Source of the DNA: Bdellovibrionia bacterium
Lineage (GTDB): Bacteria > Bdellovibrionota > Bdellovibrionia > Bdellovibrionales > JAUICD01
Assembly (NCBI GenBank): GCA_030427965.1
Contig: JAUICD010000014.1
Coordinates: 1 to 64,000 of the forward strand
Direction: 5' to 3'
DNA: 64,000 nucleotides
Positions within the stretch are counted from its first letter, which is position 1. Each line of letters opens with the position of its first letter. Below the pieces are notes generated by a model. The model saw only the letters and a program-made list of their open reading frames with translations. It was not told where the DNA came from and ran no database searches. The translations under genes were made by a program, and so were the position numbers. Of this stretch, positions 10,133 to 18,119 are shown one piece after another.

Positions 10133-10722
10133 TTCGAATCAATCTTCTGAAAGACATTGGTGGAAGTGCTGGGGCTGTTGGCGTTGTCGACATGGGTGAT
10201 GAAGAAGCTGGCGCCAGCAATAGAGATGCTTATAAAAAACTTGTGATTCTTTGTTTTCCAGTTCTGTTTGCTTATGGCTTTGAATTTTATTTAGACAATG
10301 AAAAACAAACAGAGATTTCTTTTTTACAGAAAAAACTGAATTCAATGAAAACTGAGGTAAAAAACCTCCAACCTCAAATTAAAGCCGTCAATCGATTCAA
10401 AGAGGAAAAGCAAAAACTTGAAGTTCAAGTTGAAGCTATCAAACAGCTTTCAAAAGAGAGACTCATCAATGTGAAAGCGTTAGATACGCTTCAGGCTGTT
10501 ATTCCAAAAGAAGTTTGGCTGGAATCCCTCAAAGTGGATGACGAGCGTGTGACTATAAAAGGGAAGACTGTTTCAGATTCATTCATCACAAGTTTTTTAC
10601 AATCTTTGAATCAAAGTATTTATTTTACAGATGTTCAGTTGATAGGAACATCTGAACAATCTGGAAAAAATGGACCTGTGAAGTTATTTGAATTTAGCGC
10701 AAGATTGGCGATGGGAAAGTAA
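10129..10722 (+). CDS. pilN: Type IV pilus inner-membrane protein PilN
   Basis: Single-pass inner-membrane protein of the pilus alignment complex. It opens with IRINLLKDIGG, the conserved N-terminal peptide that docks into PilM. A membrane helix lies at about 36-53, then a coiled coil (about 60-115) and a small periplasmic ferredoxin-like domain. The start is GTG 10129, overlapping the pilM stop, and puts the INLL motif at the very N-terminus as in other PilN proteins. 197 residues. The insert AGAVGVVDMGDEEAGAS after the docking peptide is somewhat longer than usual. Confidence 0.92.
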   Translation: MIRINLLKDIGGSAGAVGVVDMGDEEAGASNRDAYKKLVILCFPVLFAYGFEFYLDNEKQTEISFLQKKLNSMKTEVKNLQPQIKAVNRFKEEKQKLEVQVEAIKQLSKERLINVKALDTLQAVIPKEVWLESLKVDDERVTIKGKTVSDSFITSFLQSLNQSIYFTDVQLIGTSEQSGKNGPVKLFEFSARLAMGK

Positions 10723-11303
10723 TGATAGAGTTTTTGAATAAACAATCAGCACTTATTATTTTGGGCATTGGATTTGCTCTTGGTGCTGCCTATTATTTCA
10801 CCTCTGTTGAAGAAACACTAAGACGTTCGGAGATGATTCATAAAAAAATAGAACAACAGATTTTCAAACAGCAAGGGGAAGTGGATGCTGCAAAAGCTGT
10901 GGCTAAGAATCGTGAGAAGTTTGAGGATGAGCTGAACTTTGTGAGCGATCGTTTGAAAGCGGCATTGGAATATCTTCCAATAGATTTGAATGCTCAAGAT
11001 ATTCTTGGAAAACTCAATAGTGAAGCGCAGGCAGCTGGGGTGAAGTTGATTTCTATTCGACCTGGTGCCACGCGATCGGAAAAGTTTTATGAAGAAGTTT
11101 CTGTAGATGTTGAACTTGAGGGTGGGTTTTCACAACTCACCTTATTTCTCTCTTATATTTCTAAAATCAAAAGAATTGTCCGAATTCGAAGTTATGAGTT
11201 GAAGCCCAAAGATATCATAGATGGTATCCCTATTTTGCGCCTGAAAGGTGTGTTGGTGGCGTATAGATATATTGAATCAAAAGAAGAGGGGGTCAAGAAA
11301 TGA
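10722..11303 (+). CDS. pilO: Type IV pilus inner-membrane protein PilO
   Basis: Partner of PilN in the inner-membrane complex. The 193 residues have one N-terminal membrane helix (ALIILGIGFALGAAYYF, about 8-25), a coiled-coil stretch (about 30-85) and a PilO periplasmic domain (LNSEAQAAGVKLISIRPG and onwards). The ATG shares one base with the pilN stop (TAATG) and the 3' end overlaps pilP by 4 nt. Confidence 0.92.
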   Translation: MIEFLNKQSALIILGIGFALGAAYYFTSVEETLRRSEMIHKKIEQQIFKQQGEVDAAKAVAKNREKFEDELNFVSDRLKAALEYLPIDLNAQDILGKLNSEAQAAGVKLISIRPGATRSEKFYEEVSVDVELEGGFSQLTLFLSYISKIKRIVRIRSYELKPKDIIDGIPILRLKGVLVAYRYIESKEEGVKK

Positions 11304-11827
11304 GACTTCTCTTCAGCTTTCTTCCAATTCTGCTTTTTACAACTTTAGGCTTGGCTCAATCGGTTCCAAGTGCTTCATCTCAGGTGACTGCACCAAAGTC
11401 TGGGGAGGGTGCGGCAGTTATGAACCCAAGAGGTACGGTGAATCTTCTTGAGGGGATCATTGAGGATTTCAATTATATTCCAACAGGCAAAAGAGATCCG
11501 TTTAAACCGTATATAGAGGGAGAAAGTCTTTCAAAAGTGGCAAGTCGACCAAGTTTAGAGCCCATGCTACCGCTTGAGAGATTCAAATTAGAAGAATTGA
11601 GACTTGTTGGAATTATTTGGGGCGGAAAAGTTCCAAAGGCGATGTTTCTAGATCCGAATGACAGAACTCATATCGTGCGTAAGAATGAGAGAGTGGGACG
11701 CAAAAAGGGATATATTTCAGTAATTCGAGAGGGTGAAGTTGTGATTGTTATCCCATTGGGAAAACCAGGATCTATCAACTATCAAACACGAATTTTGAAA
11801 CTCCAAAAGGCGGAGAGTAAAGAATGA
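11300..11827 (+). CDS. pilP: Type IV pilus protein PilP
   Basis: Links the PilNO complex to the PilQ secretin through its periplasmic HR domain. The 175 residues start with a signal peptide (LLFSFLPILLFTTLGLAQS, cleavage near 20). No lipobox cysteine is visible, unlike many PilP lipoproteins, so it may be a soluble periplasmic form. The conserved segment runs from GKRDPFKPYIEG (about 65) through LRLVGIIWGG to the C-terminus. It overlaps both neighbours by 4 nt within pilMNOPQ. Confidence 0.9.
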   Translation: MRLLFSFLPILLFTTLGLAQSVPSASSQVTAPKSGEGAAVMNPRGTVNLLEGIIEDFNYIPTGKRDPFKPYIEGESLSKVASRPSLEPMLPLERFKLEELRLVGIIWGGKVPKAMFLDPNDRTHIVRKNERVGRKKGYISVIREGEVVIVIPLGKPGSINYQTRILKLQKAESKE

Positions 11828-14076
11828 AAAAATACTTCCTAATACTATTTTTTGTTTCGATGTCGGTGGTTCCACTTAAGAACTTCGTTGATCTAAACTG
11901 TGCACACGCTCAAGATGAGTTGGATGGAGATCTTGATGTTGGAGATGATCTTGAGAGCTTGGATCAAGAGCTAGATTCGAGTGAATTGGATTTGGATACA
12001 GATGAAGGGGATTTGGATGCCAACCTTGGTGAAGAAGAGCAACCTCCTCCTCCGGAAACTATTGCTGAAGATATAGATGAGGGTATTGTTGCTGAGGAAC
12101 CAGTAGAAGAGGCGCCATTTGAAGAACAAGCATCTGAGCCTATTGAAGAGTTCAATGAAGAGCCTTCAGAGGAATTTGCTCAGACTGACAGTGAACCTGT
12201 CACAATTACTGACGTTGGGTTTAATGGAAACCAAAACGGTGGAACAATAGTTATTAAAGCAACAGGACCACTCAATTACACAACTCGAACCAATGAGGGT
12301 GGAAATCAATTTATCATTGAAATTAGTAACGCCAAACTGCCAAATCGGTTTAAGCGCCCTTATAACACCAAAGAGTTTTCAAGTAAGATTGGTTTTTTTC
12401 AAGGATATCAAGGAGAAAGTGCGACAACAGCTCGGTTTGTGGTTCAGCTAAGAGAACCCATAAATCCCAATATTACAGTTGAGGGCAATCAACTTTTTGT
12501 AGCCGCTGAAGGTGGAGGGGCGAGTGCTCCAATTGCGGAAGAACAGATTGAGGAAATTCCGATAGAAGAACCGCCTCAAGAGATTGCAATGGAGTCAGCT
12601 CCTCAGGGTGGTAATTGGGATGACAGCCGAGCGTTGAACACACGAACGCTTGATGAATTTTTATTGAGTAGCAAGCAGTTTTACGGGCATCCGATTTCTG
12701 TTGAAGTGAAGAATACAGACATTCGTGATGTTTTTAATTTTATTGCAGAAGAAAGCGGACTTAATTTGGTTCTTTCTGATGGAATTCAAGGAAAGGTAAC
12801 CTTAAAGCTCAGAGAGATACCTTGGGATCAGGCACTTGTCGTGCTTATGCAGTCAAAGCAACTTGGATATGTGCGACAGGGGAATATTTTAAGAATCGAA
12901 ACTCTATCTGCAATTCGCGCTGAAACAGATGCGACTCGTCAGTTGTTGGAGGCTCAAAGGCAGCTTCAGCCTATGCGTGTACAGATCTTTCCAATCAGCT
13001 ACGCTCGAGCAAAAGACTTAGAACCTCATGTAAAAGATTTTTTAAGTTCAAGAGGTAAGGTGAAAGCAGATGCTCGCACAAACTCAATGGTTGTGACGGA
13101 TATCGCGGAAAATATTATGAAGGTTCGGAAATTGATTAAATCTCTAGATACCCAAACCCCTCAAGTTTTGATTGAGGGTAAGGTTGTTGAGGCCCGTGAA
13201 CAGTTTGATGAAAAATTTGGTTTTGTTTGGGGTATTCCTGGAGTTGAAACAGATGTTTTTGATTGGGTGAGCCGAGCAAGTTCTCCAGATAAGGTGAAGT
13301 ACACACCAACGGCCGCTTTAGGGAATTCTGCGTCAGGAAGTAACACAATCGGAATATCTTTTAACACAATTGATGTACTTGGAAACCTAACGGCTACGTT
13401 GGATATGTTGGAGAGCGAAGATGTGGTTCGTGTTGTGTCGTCACCAAGAATTGTAACACTTAATAATATTGAAGCACAGATTAAACAAACAACAGAAGTT
13501 CCAATTTTTACGACATCAACAGAAGACGGGGAAACTGAAACTACGATTGAATATAAAGAGTTGAACCTTCAGTTAAAAGTGACTCCTCAAATCACAGCTG
13601 AGGGTGGAATTATTATGCAAATGTTTATTGAAAGACAGTTTCAGGGAGAACCAGAGTTTTCTGGCGATGCTTCGGCCTCTTCTGTCTTTGGGCGCTCCGC
13701 TCAAACCACAATTCTTATCAATAACGGTGAAACAGCTGTTATTGGTGGAATTTACCAAAACGATGTGACTGAGGCGACAAGTGGAACGCCTTTTTTAAGA
13801 AACATTCCAATTATTGGAAGCCTTTTTCGCTCACAGTCTAAGTCCATTGAGAAAAATGAGCTTCTTATTTTCCTTACCCCAAGAGTTCTCAACCGTGAAG
13901 CGGCCTTTGGAGCCACTACAGGTGGTGGAGATTTGATCGAAGATTTTAGTGATGCCTCTGGCGCAGCTTCTGGTTCAGGTGGCTTTGATGGTGACACAGA
14001 CATTGAAGAAGATTTTGATGATAATCTAGAAGAGGATTCATTAGATTTAGATAGTGAATTGGACGAAGAGCTCTAA
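11824..14076 (+). CDS. pilQ: Type IV pilus secretin PilQ
   Basis: Outer-membrane channel through which the pilus passes. The 750 residues have an N-terminal signal peptide, then a strongly acidic low-complexity region (about 30-120). One AMIN peptidoglycan-binding domain follows (about 125-225), then an STN/N0 domain (about 285-375), a secretin N1 domain (about 385-470) and the secretin barrel (about 490-690). The barrel contains VRVVSSPRIVTLNN and the late motif PIIGSLFRS. A second acidic tail (about 715-750) ends the protein. Only one AMIN domain is seen where some PilQ proteins have two or three. Last gene of pilMNOPQ; rarA follows 20 nt later. Confidence 0.95.
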   Translation: MKKYFLILFFVSMSVVPLKNFVDLNCAHAQDELDGDLDVGDDLESLDQELDSSELDLDTDEGDLDANLGEEEQPPPPETIAEDIDEGIVAEEPVEEAPFEEQASEPIEEFNEEPSEEFAQTDSEPVTITDVGFNGNQNGGTIVIKATGPLNYTTRTNEGGNQFIIEISNAKLPNRFKRPYNTKEFSSKIGFFQGYQGESATTARFVVQLREPINPNITVEGNQLFVAAEGGGASAPIAEEQIEEIPIEEPPQEIAMESAPQGGNWDDSRALNTRTLDEFLLSSKQFYGHPISVEVKNTDIRDVFNFIAEESGLNLVLSDGIQGKVTLKLREIPWDQALVVLMQSKQLGYVRQGNILRIETLSAIRAETDATRQLLEAQRQLQPMRVQIFPISYARAKDLEPHVKDFLSSRGKVKADARTNSMVVTDIAENIMKVRKLIKSLDTQTPQVLIEGKVVEAREQFDEKFGFVWGIPGVETDVFDWVSRASSPDKVKYTPTAALGNSASGSNTIGISFNTIDVLGNLTATLDMLESEDVVRVVSSPRIVTLNNIEAQIKQTTEVPIFTTSTEDGETETTIEYKELNLQLKVTPQITAEGGIIMQMFIERQFQGEPEFSGDASASSVFGRSAQTTILINNGETAVIGGIYQNDVTEATSGTPFLRNIPIIGSLFRSQSKSIEKNELLIFLTPRVLNREAAFGATTGGGDLIEDFSDASGAASGSGGFDGDTDIEEDFDDNLEEDSLDLDSELDEEL

Positions 14077-14096
14077 ATGTGCTAGATGCCTAAGGC

Positions 14097-15419
14097 ATGG
14101 ATTTATTTGAACATGTCTCAAGTGACACAGAATCAGTAAGGAGGAACCAACCTCTAGCTGAGAGAATACGACCTCAAAAGTTGTCCGATATTGTGGGGCA
14201 AAGCCGTCAAATTGGTTTAGATGCTCCACTCAGACGTCAAATTGAAACTGGGCAAATTCCAAGCCTTATTATTTGGGGACCACCGGGCTGTGGGAAAACC
14301 ACTTTTGCACGTTCTCTAAAAGAGGTGGGGGACTTTGAGTTTGTTGCAACGAATGCCATCGAAACTGGTGCAAAGGCTTTGAAAGAAGTTGGAAATCAAG
14401 CGCATCAAAGACTTCGCTATCATGGAAAAAGAACTCTTCTTTTTGTAGATGAGATTCATAGACTTAACAAATCTCAGCAAGATGTTTTACTTCCATTTGT
14501 AGAGTCTGGAGATATCGCTCTTATAGGTGCAACTACCGAAAATCCAAGCTTTGAGGTGAACTCGGCACTTATGAGTCGTTGTCGCCTGTTGCGATTTGAG
14601 AGACTTGAAAACAAAGAGCTCTTAGAGCTTGTGGATCGTGCGTTTGAGGAAATGAAAAGCCCAAGAGGTTCTGTGCTCAGTGATGAATCGGTTCAAAGTC
14701 TTATTGAAATTTCAGAAGGTGATGCAAGAAGAATGTTAAATCTTCTTGAAATTGTACATCATGATTATTCAGTGAACAAAAATGAAAGAGACTGGCCGCT
14801 GACTTCAGAAGACCTTTCCTCTTACTATGGAGCAAAGTCTTTTCTTTTTTCAAAAAATGGCGATGATAGATTTGATCTGATTTCAGCGTTTATTAAATCC
14901 ATTCGTGGTTCTTCCCCAGATGCGGGGCTTTACTATCTTGCGCGTCTCTTGGCTGGTGGAGAAGACCCTAACTTTATAGCAAGACGATTGGTTGTTTTGG
15001 CCTCTGAAGATATTGGAAACGCCGACCCCCAAGGGCTTGTGATTGCAACAAGTGCTCAGCAAGCTGTTCATTTAATAGGAATGCCTGAGGCTGGGATTGT
15101 GCTTGCGCAAGCAGTGACCTATTTGGCTTCTTCTCCAAAATCCAATCGATCTTATGAGGCTTATCAAAAAGCGAGCAATGAAGTGAGCTCAACAGGGAGT
15201 CTTCCTGTGCCAATGAACTTACGGAACTCACCAACAAAGATGATGAAAGACCTTGGCTATGGCAAAGACTATAAGTACGCACACGCTTCGAGCACGGGTT
15301 TTCAAGAGATGGAGTTTTTTCCAGAAGGAGTTGTGGAGAGATCCTACTACACTCCCTCACCAAGAGGGCATGAGCTTAAGATCCGTAAATATTTCGAATG
15401 GCTCAAAGAGAACTCCTGA
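14097..15419 (+). CDS. rarA: Replication-associated recombination protein RarA (MgsA) AAA ATPase
   Basis: Clamp-loader-like ATPase acting at stalled replication forks. The 440 residues show Walker A (IIWGPPGCGKTT, about 58-69), Walker B with sensor region (LLFVDEIHRLNKSQQD), sensor 1 (IGATTENPSFEVN) and the C-terminal tetramerisation domain with AGLYYLARLLAGGEDP and the LGYGKDYKYAH motif. It starts 20 nt after pilQ, so it could be read from the pilus operon. The product is normal length and intact. Confidence 0.95.
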   Translation: MDLFEHVSSDTESVRRNQPLAERIRPQKLSDIVGQSRQIGLDAPLRRQIETGQIPSLIIWGPPGCGKTTFARSLKEVGDFEFVATNAIETGAKALKEVGNQAHQRLRYHGKRTLLFVDEIHRLNKSQQDVLLPFVESGDIALIGATTENPSFEVNSALMSRCRLLRFERLENKELLELVDRAFEEMKSPRGSVLSDESVQSLIEISEGDARRMLNLLEIVHHDYSVNKNERDWPLTSEDLSSYYGAKSFLFSKNGDDRFDLISAFIKSIRGSSPDAGLYYLARLLAGGEDPNFIARRLVVLASEDIGNADPQGLVIATSAQQAVHLIGMPEAGIVLAQAVTYLASSPKSNRSYEAYQKASNEVSSTGSLPVPMNLRNSPTKMMKDLGYGKDYKYAHASSTGFQEMEFFPEGVVERSYYTPSPRGHELKIRKYFEWLKENS

Positions 15420-15468
15420 AAGTTTTTACGCACAGCAGAGTAGTCTAGAATAGTCCTGTGTGGATTTT

Positions 15469-15559
15469 GCATCAGTCTAGATGCTTCTGGGAAATTAGTG
15501 CAGAGTCCCTCAGCTTGTTGAGGCTTGAAGTTTCAAGTACATCTTCTTCAAGCGAAGAA
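15469..15559. repeat. Run of four short hairpins between convergent genes
   Basis: Four inverted repeats follow one another: 15469-15484 (GCATC/GATGC), 15508-15523 (CCTCA/TGAGG), 15524-15537 (CTTGAA/TTCAAG) and 15544-15559 (TTCTTC/GAAGAA, AAGC loop). They lie downstream of rarA and downstream of the oppositely oriented cupin gene. No T-tract follows, so they are not plain intrinsic terminators. They may be a structured RNA or mRNA 3' ends. Confidence 0.45.
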
Positions 15560-15576
15560 ATCCTGGGGGGGAGATA

Positions 15577-15639
15577 ATGTCACGGTTTTTTATGATAGCT
15601 CTTATATACTTAGGTGCACTGGGGCTGAGTTTTATATAG
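15577..15639 (+). CDS. Possible 20-residue hydrophobic peptide
   Basis: ATG 15577 to TAG 15639 encodes MSRFFMIALIYLGALGLSFI: one basic residue and then a membrane-helix-length hydrophobic run. A very strong purine run (GGGGGGGAGA, about 15565-15574) precedes the ATG by 2-8 nt. Small membrane peptides of this size exist in many bacteria. A 20-codon frame can also occur by chance, and it overlaps the 3' side of the convergent intergenic region. Reported as a candidate only. Confidence 0.25.
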   Translation: MSRFFMIALIYLGALGLSFI

Positions 15640-15655
15640 TGTTGTAGACCAGTTT

Positions 15656-15991
15656 CTAAACAATACGAAAGAGGCGTCTTGCACACACACATTTACAGGG
15701 TTCATCTCCATTGACCTTGGTGAGGTGCTTTGTATTGGAGGGGATTTCGATGCGATCTCCAGGGCGCAATAGGAGCTGATTGCCTGAAATATTCACGAAA
15801 AGTTCACCCTCATAGACCATACGTATCTCATCAAAGGGATGGCGGTGCTCCTCGATAACAGCTTTTGCTGGATAGACCTCTTCATAGGGCTCGAGTTCTT
15901 CGGCAACAAACATAATTTTGATCTGATCCAGTGTTGGAACTATAGGTGCCTGCCATCTTCGTACAATCATATGTCTCTTAATCTGCATCAA
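15656..15991 (-). CDS. Small cupin-domain protein
   Basis: 111 residues (or 104 from the inner ATG at 15970) forming a single cupin barrel. Metal-ligand-type residues appear in EEHRHPFDEIRMVYEG (motif 1: H-x-H then E) and the second motif is LRPGDRIEIPSNTKHL with the closing His. Such proteins bind small ligands or sugars and vary in function, so no substrate can be assigned. It stands alone, convergent to rarA, with about 195 nt of upstream spacer. Confidence 0.8.
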   Translation of the reverse strand: MMQIKRHMIVRRWQAPIVPTLDQIKIMFVAEELEPYEEVYPAKAVIEEHRHPFDEIRMVYEGELFVNISGNQLLLRPGDRIEIPSNTKHLTKVNGDEPCKCVCARRLFRIV

Positions 15992-16186
15992 ATTGAGAAA
16001 AATTTGTAGTGAAATGAATGAAGTCTATATTTTCCGTTTCAGGATGAGAAGAGAGTGAAAAATTTGTCAAATTCACTGACGGGTCTCTAATCTAGAATTC
16101 GTTTTGATTTCAATTAGTTATTAAGTTGGTGATAGGGGGGGTCGATACCTTTAGTGACGCGGGTGCTGACTTTTTGAGGGGGACAG

Positions 16187-16696
16187 TTGAGTCAATTTGA
16201 TGAAAAAAATGATCAACGCGAGCTTTTAGATCAGATCGTAAAGTATGTTGAAACGACGAGTGGTTTAAAAACGGACTGGAGTGATGAGAGCGAAGTTTCC
16301 ATTTCTCAAAGTGCGGATGCAAAGTCGATCGTGATTCAAATCTTAGATTTAAAAGATGTTCTTATCCGTGAAGACTCCAATGGTAAGTCCTTTATCCAGG
16401 TAAATCTCTTTGATGGTAAAAAGCTTTTGCTTACAGAAGCACTCATTGGTTTTAAGCCTTTTCCAACTGCAGGGTTGGATTTGAGAGATCTTCCTAAGGT
16501 TGTGACAACACCAGATTTACTGAGCGTGTTTGAAGCTACAGAAGAGGCGATTTCAAGTGATGCCACTCTTTCTGAGGTGGATACCTTGAAGAAAGTTTTT
16601 GAAGCGATTTTGCTTGGCGGAGAAGCCATTGGTTTTGATTTAAGTGAGGAGAAAAGCTGGTTTCAGCGCCTTGCCAACTTCAAAGCTTCAGCCTAA
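16187..16696 (+). CDS. Unknown 169-residue cytosolic protein
   Basis: I do not recognise this protein. It is acidic and looks soluble, without signal peptide or membrane segment. It starts with a charged helix (MSQFDEKNDQRELLDQI) and continues with alternating hydrophobic and acidic strands. The start is TTG 16187, supported by the purine-rich GAGGGGGACA at about 16177-16186; no ATG lies in a better position. It stands alone upstream of the tRNA-Ala gene. The intact frame and amino-acid composition argue for a real gene. Confidence 0.7.
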   Translation: MSQFDEKNDQRELLDQIVKYVETTSGLKTDWSDESEVSISQSADAKSIVIQILDLKDVLIREDSNGKSFIQVNLFDGKKLLLTEALIGFKPFPTAGLDLRDLPKVVTTPDLLSVFEATEEAISSDATLSEVDTLKKVFEAILLGGEAIGFDLSEEKSWFQRLANFKASA

Positions 16697-16833
16697 TTCA
16701 ATCAATTATCTCAGATATATAGCTGAAAATGACTCATGCAGCCATCTTCTAGAATGAGCTTTAAATTGCGACTTATGAGTTGACGTGAGTGAACGTATGC
16801 TTCAAAAAGGGAGCTTAAGTTTCGACCTTTTTT

Positions 16834-16909
<76 letters not shown>

Positions 16910-16959
16910 GCTTTTATTGGGTCCAAACGGTTCATCCCATTTTCAGGTCCATTCTATCA

Positions 16960-16984
16960 GGTTCAATCAAATACAAGTGATAGG
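16960..16984. repeat. 25-bp direct repeat, left copy
   Basis: An exact copy of 20076-20100, where the same 25 bp form the last codons and stop of a lipoprotein gene (20079-21620, minus strand). Homology ends abruptly on both sides. Here the copy is not part of any gene: an in-frame stop lies just upstream on the minus strand. The arrangement resembles attL/attR of an element inserted at the 3' end of a gene. Confidence 0.7.
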
Positions 16985-17078
16985 TGGGTCTACATCAGGA
17001 TCTTCTCCATTAAGTGGGTGCAGTATACTTCTTGTGTTTCAAATTTTCATTGGGTCTTTGGTGTGGTAAATAATTTCT

Positions 17079-17849
17079 ATGATAAAAGTAGGTGTAGCAC
17101 AAATTAAAAACTCAATAGAACTGAGTGATAACTTTCAAAATATAAAGAAATGTTTGAGTATATTTCAATTCTCAGAAGTAGACATAATTTTGTTTCCAGA
17201 GTGCTCTCTTTCTGGTTTCTCTGCTAAAATTGGAGACTGCACTTTCGAGTCTATTAGTTCTTACCTGAATGAGATTAGTAATTGGTCTAGGGAGAATGAT
17301 AAAACTGTAATCCTTCCAACAGCTTTACGAGAAGATAAAATCTATAACACTGGTTTTACCTTTCAATCTGGTAAGATGGACCGTTTTTATAAAATAGGTC
17401 TTACCGAGTCAGAGAAAAAGTTCTTTTCAATTCCAGACAACTACAAAAAGCAAGTCTACGAATTAAATGGTTATAAAATTATTCTACTTATTTGTTTCGA
17501 GGCACAGTTGGTTCAGCCTCTGATCTCTCATGGAAATATCGATTTTATACTATGGCCTAGCTACTGGGGGTGGGAACCTAAGGATAAATGGAAGTCTCAA
17601 AAAACAGACGGAGAAGAAAACCTAGTTTTTACTAATTTGTCTAAGTGGTCAGTTCCATTAATTCAATCAAATTTTTCTTACAATGATATTGGAGATGACA
17701 GAGCGAAAGGCCCTCATGGTCTAAGTGTTGTGGTTGATAAAGAAAATAAGTTAGTTCATAGAGGCTCTTTCGAACAACAAGAGTGCTTTGTTGTTGAATT
17801 AAATAAGAAGGAGATTAATGGGTGTTATAGTTTGGGGAGTTTTGAATGA
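17079..17849 (+). CDS. Carbon-nitrogen hydrolase (nitrilase superfamily)
   Basis: Cytosolic amidase/nitrilase-fold enzyme of 256 residues. The catalytic triad is visible: Glu41 (IILFPECSLSG), Lys105 (RFYKIGLTESE) and Cys139 (ILLICFEAQ). The motif after the Cys is FEAQ where many members have YDxRFPE or YDxEFPE, so the substrate pocket is atypical and no amide substrate can be named. Its base composition is more A+T rich than its neighbours. It lies inside the interval bounded by the 25-bp direct repeats, which suggests recent arrival. Confidence 0.85.
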   Translation: MIKVGVAQIKNSIELSDNFQNIKKCLSIFQFSEVDIILFPECSLSGFSAKIGDCTFESISSYLNEISNWSRENDKTVILPTALREDKIYNTGFTFQSGKMDRFYKIGLTESEKKFFSIPDNYKKQVYELNGYKIILLICFEAQLVQPLISHGNIDFILWPSYWGWEPKDKWKSQKTDGEENLVFTNLSKWSVPLIQSNFSYNDIGDDRAKGPHGLSVVVDKENKLVHRGSFEQQECFVVELNKKEINGCYSLGSFE

Positions 17850-17871
17850 TTTATCTTCTATGGAGAAATCT

Positions 17872-17991
17872 ATGGCAAAAGCCCGTCCGGAAGAAATTGA
17901 TTACGAGAAGTATGTAATCAAAAAGAGTGTTGAAGAATACTGGCGAGCCGAAGAAAAGGTTCAGCTCGTTGTAACTGGGATGTCGTGTTAG
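17872..17991 (+). CDS. Possible 39-residue charged small protein
   Basis: ATG 17872 to TAG 17991. GGAG at 17862-17865 precedes the ATG by 6 nt. The product begins MAKARPEEIDYEKY and continues with a helical, strongly charged stretch (KKSVEEYWRAEEKV). A second in-frame ATG lies at 17860. The composition looks coding, but it could also be the remnant of a longer gene. It follows the nitrilase gene by 22 nt inside the repeat-bounded segment. Function unknown. Confidence 0.4.
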   Translation: MAKARPEEIDYEKYVIKKSVEEYWRAEEKVQLVVTGMSC

Positions 17992-18000
17992 CTTATTTTC

Positions 18001-18075
18001 AGGCATAACTGCTCTCCCCTTGTTTAAGTTTTGATTTCGCAACCAAAATCTTAACAAGATTGTTCAGTTATGCCT
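18001..18075. repeat. 75-bp imperfect palindrome
   Basis: The outer arms AGGCATAACTG (18001-18011) and CAGTTATGCCT (18065-18075) are perfect inverse complements over 11 bp. Inside lies a second imperfect stem, CTTGTT.AAG.TTTTG.TT against AACCAAAATCTTAACAAG. The overall shape and outer GCATAAC/GTTATGC cores recall integron attC sites, but one base in each core departs from RYYYAAC/GTTRRRY. It may instead be a long terminator hairpin for the nitrilase transcript. Confidence 0.5.
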
Positions 18076-18119
18076 CCTTTGTTGCTACGCATTGCGCCAC
18101 CAAGAGTGAAGAGACAGTT

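Noticed and set aside
15992..16186. Riboswitch upstream of the unknown gene at 16187
   Set aside because: G-rich runs (GGGGGGG at about 16134) drew attention, but I could not fit any known riboswitch core.
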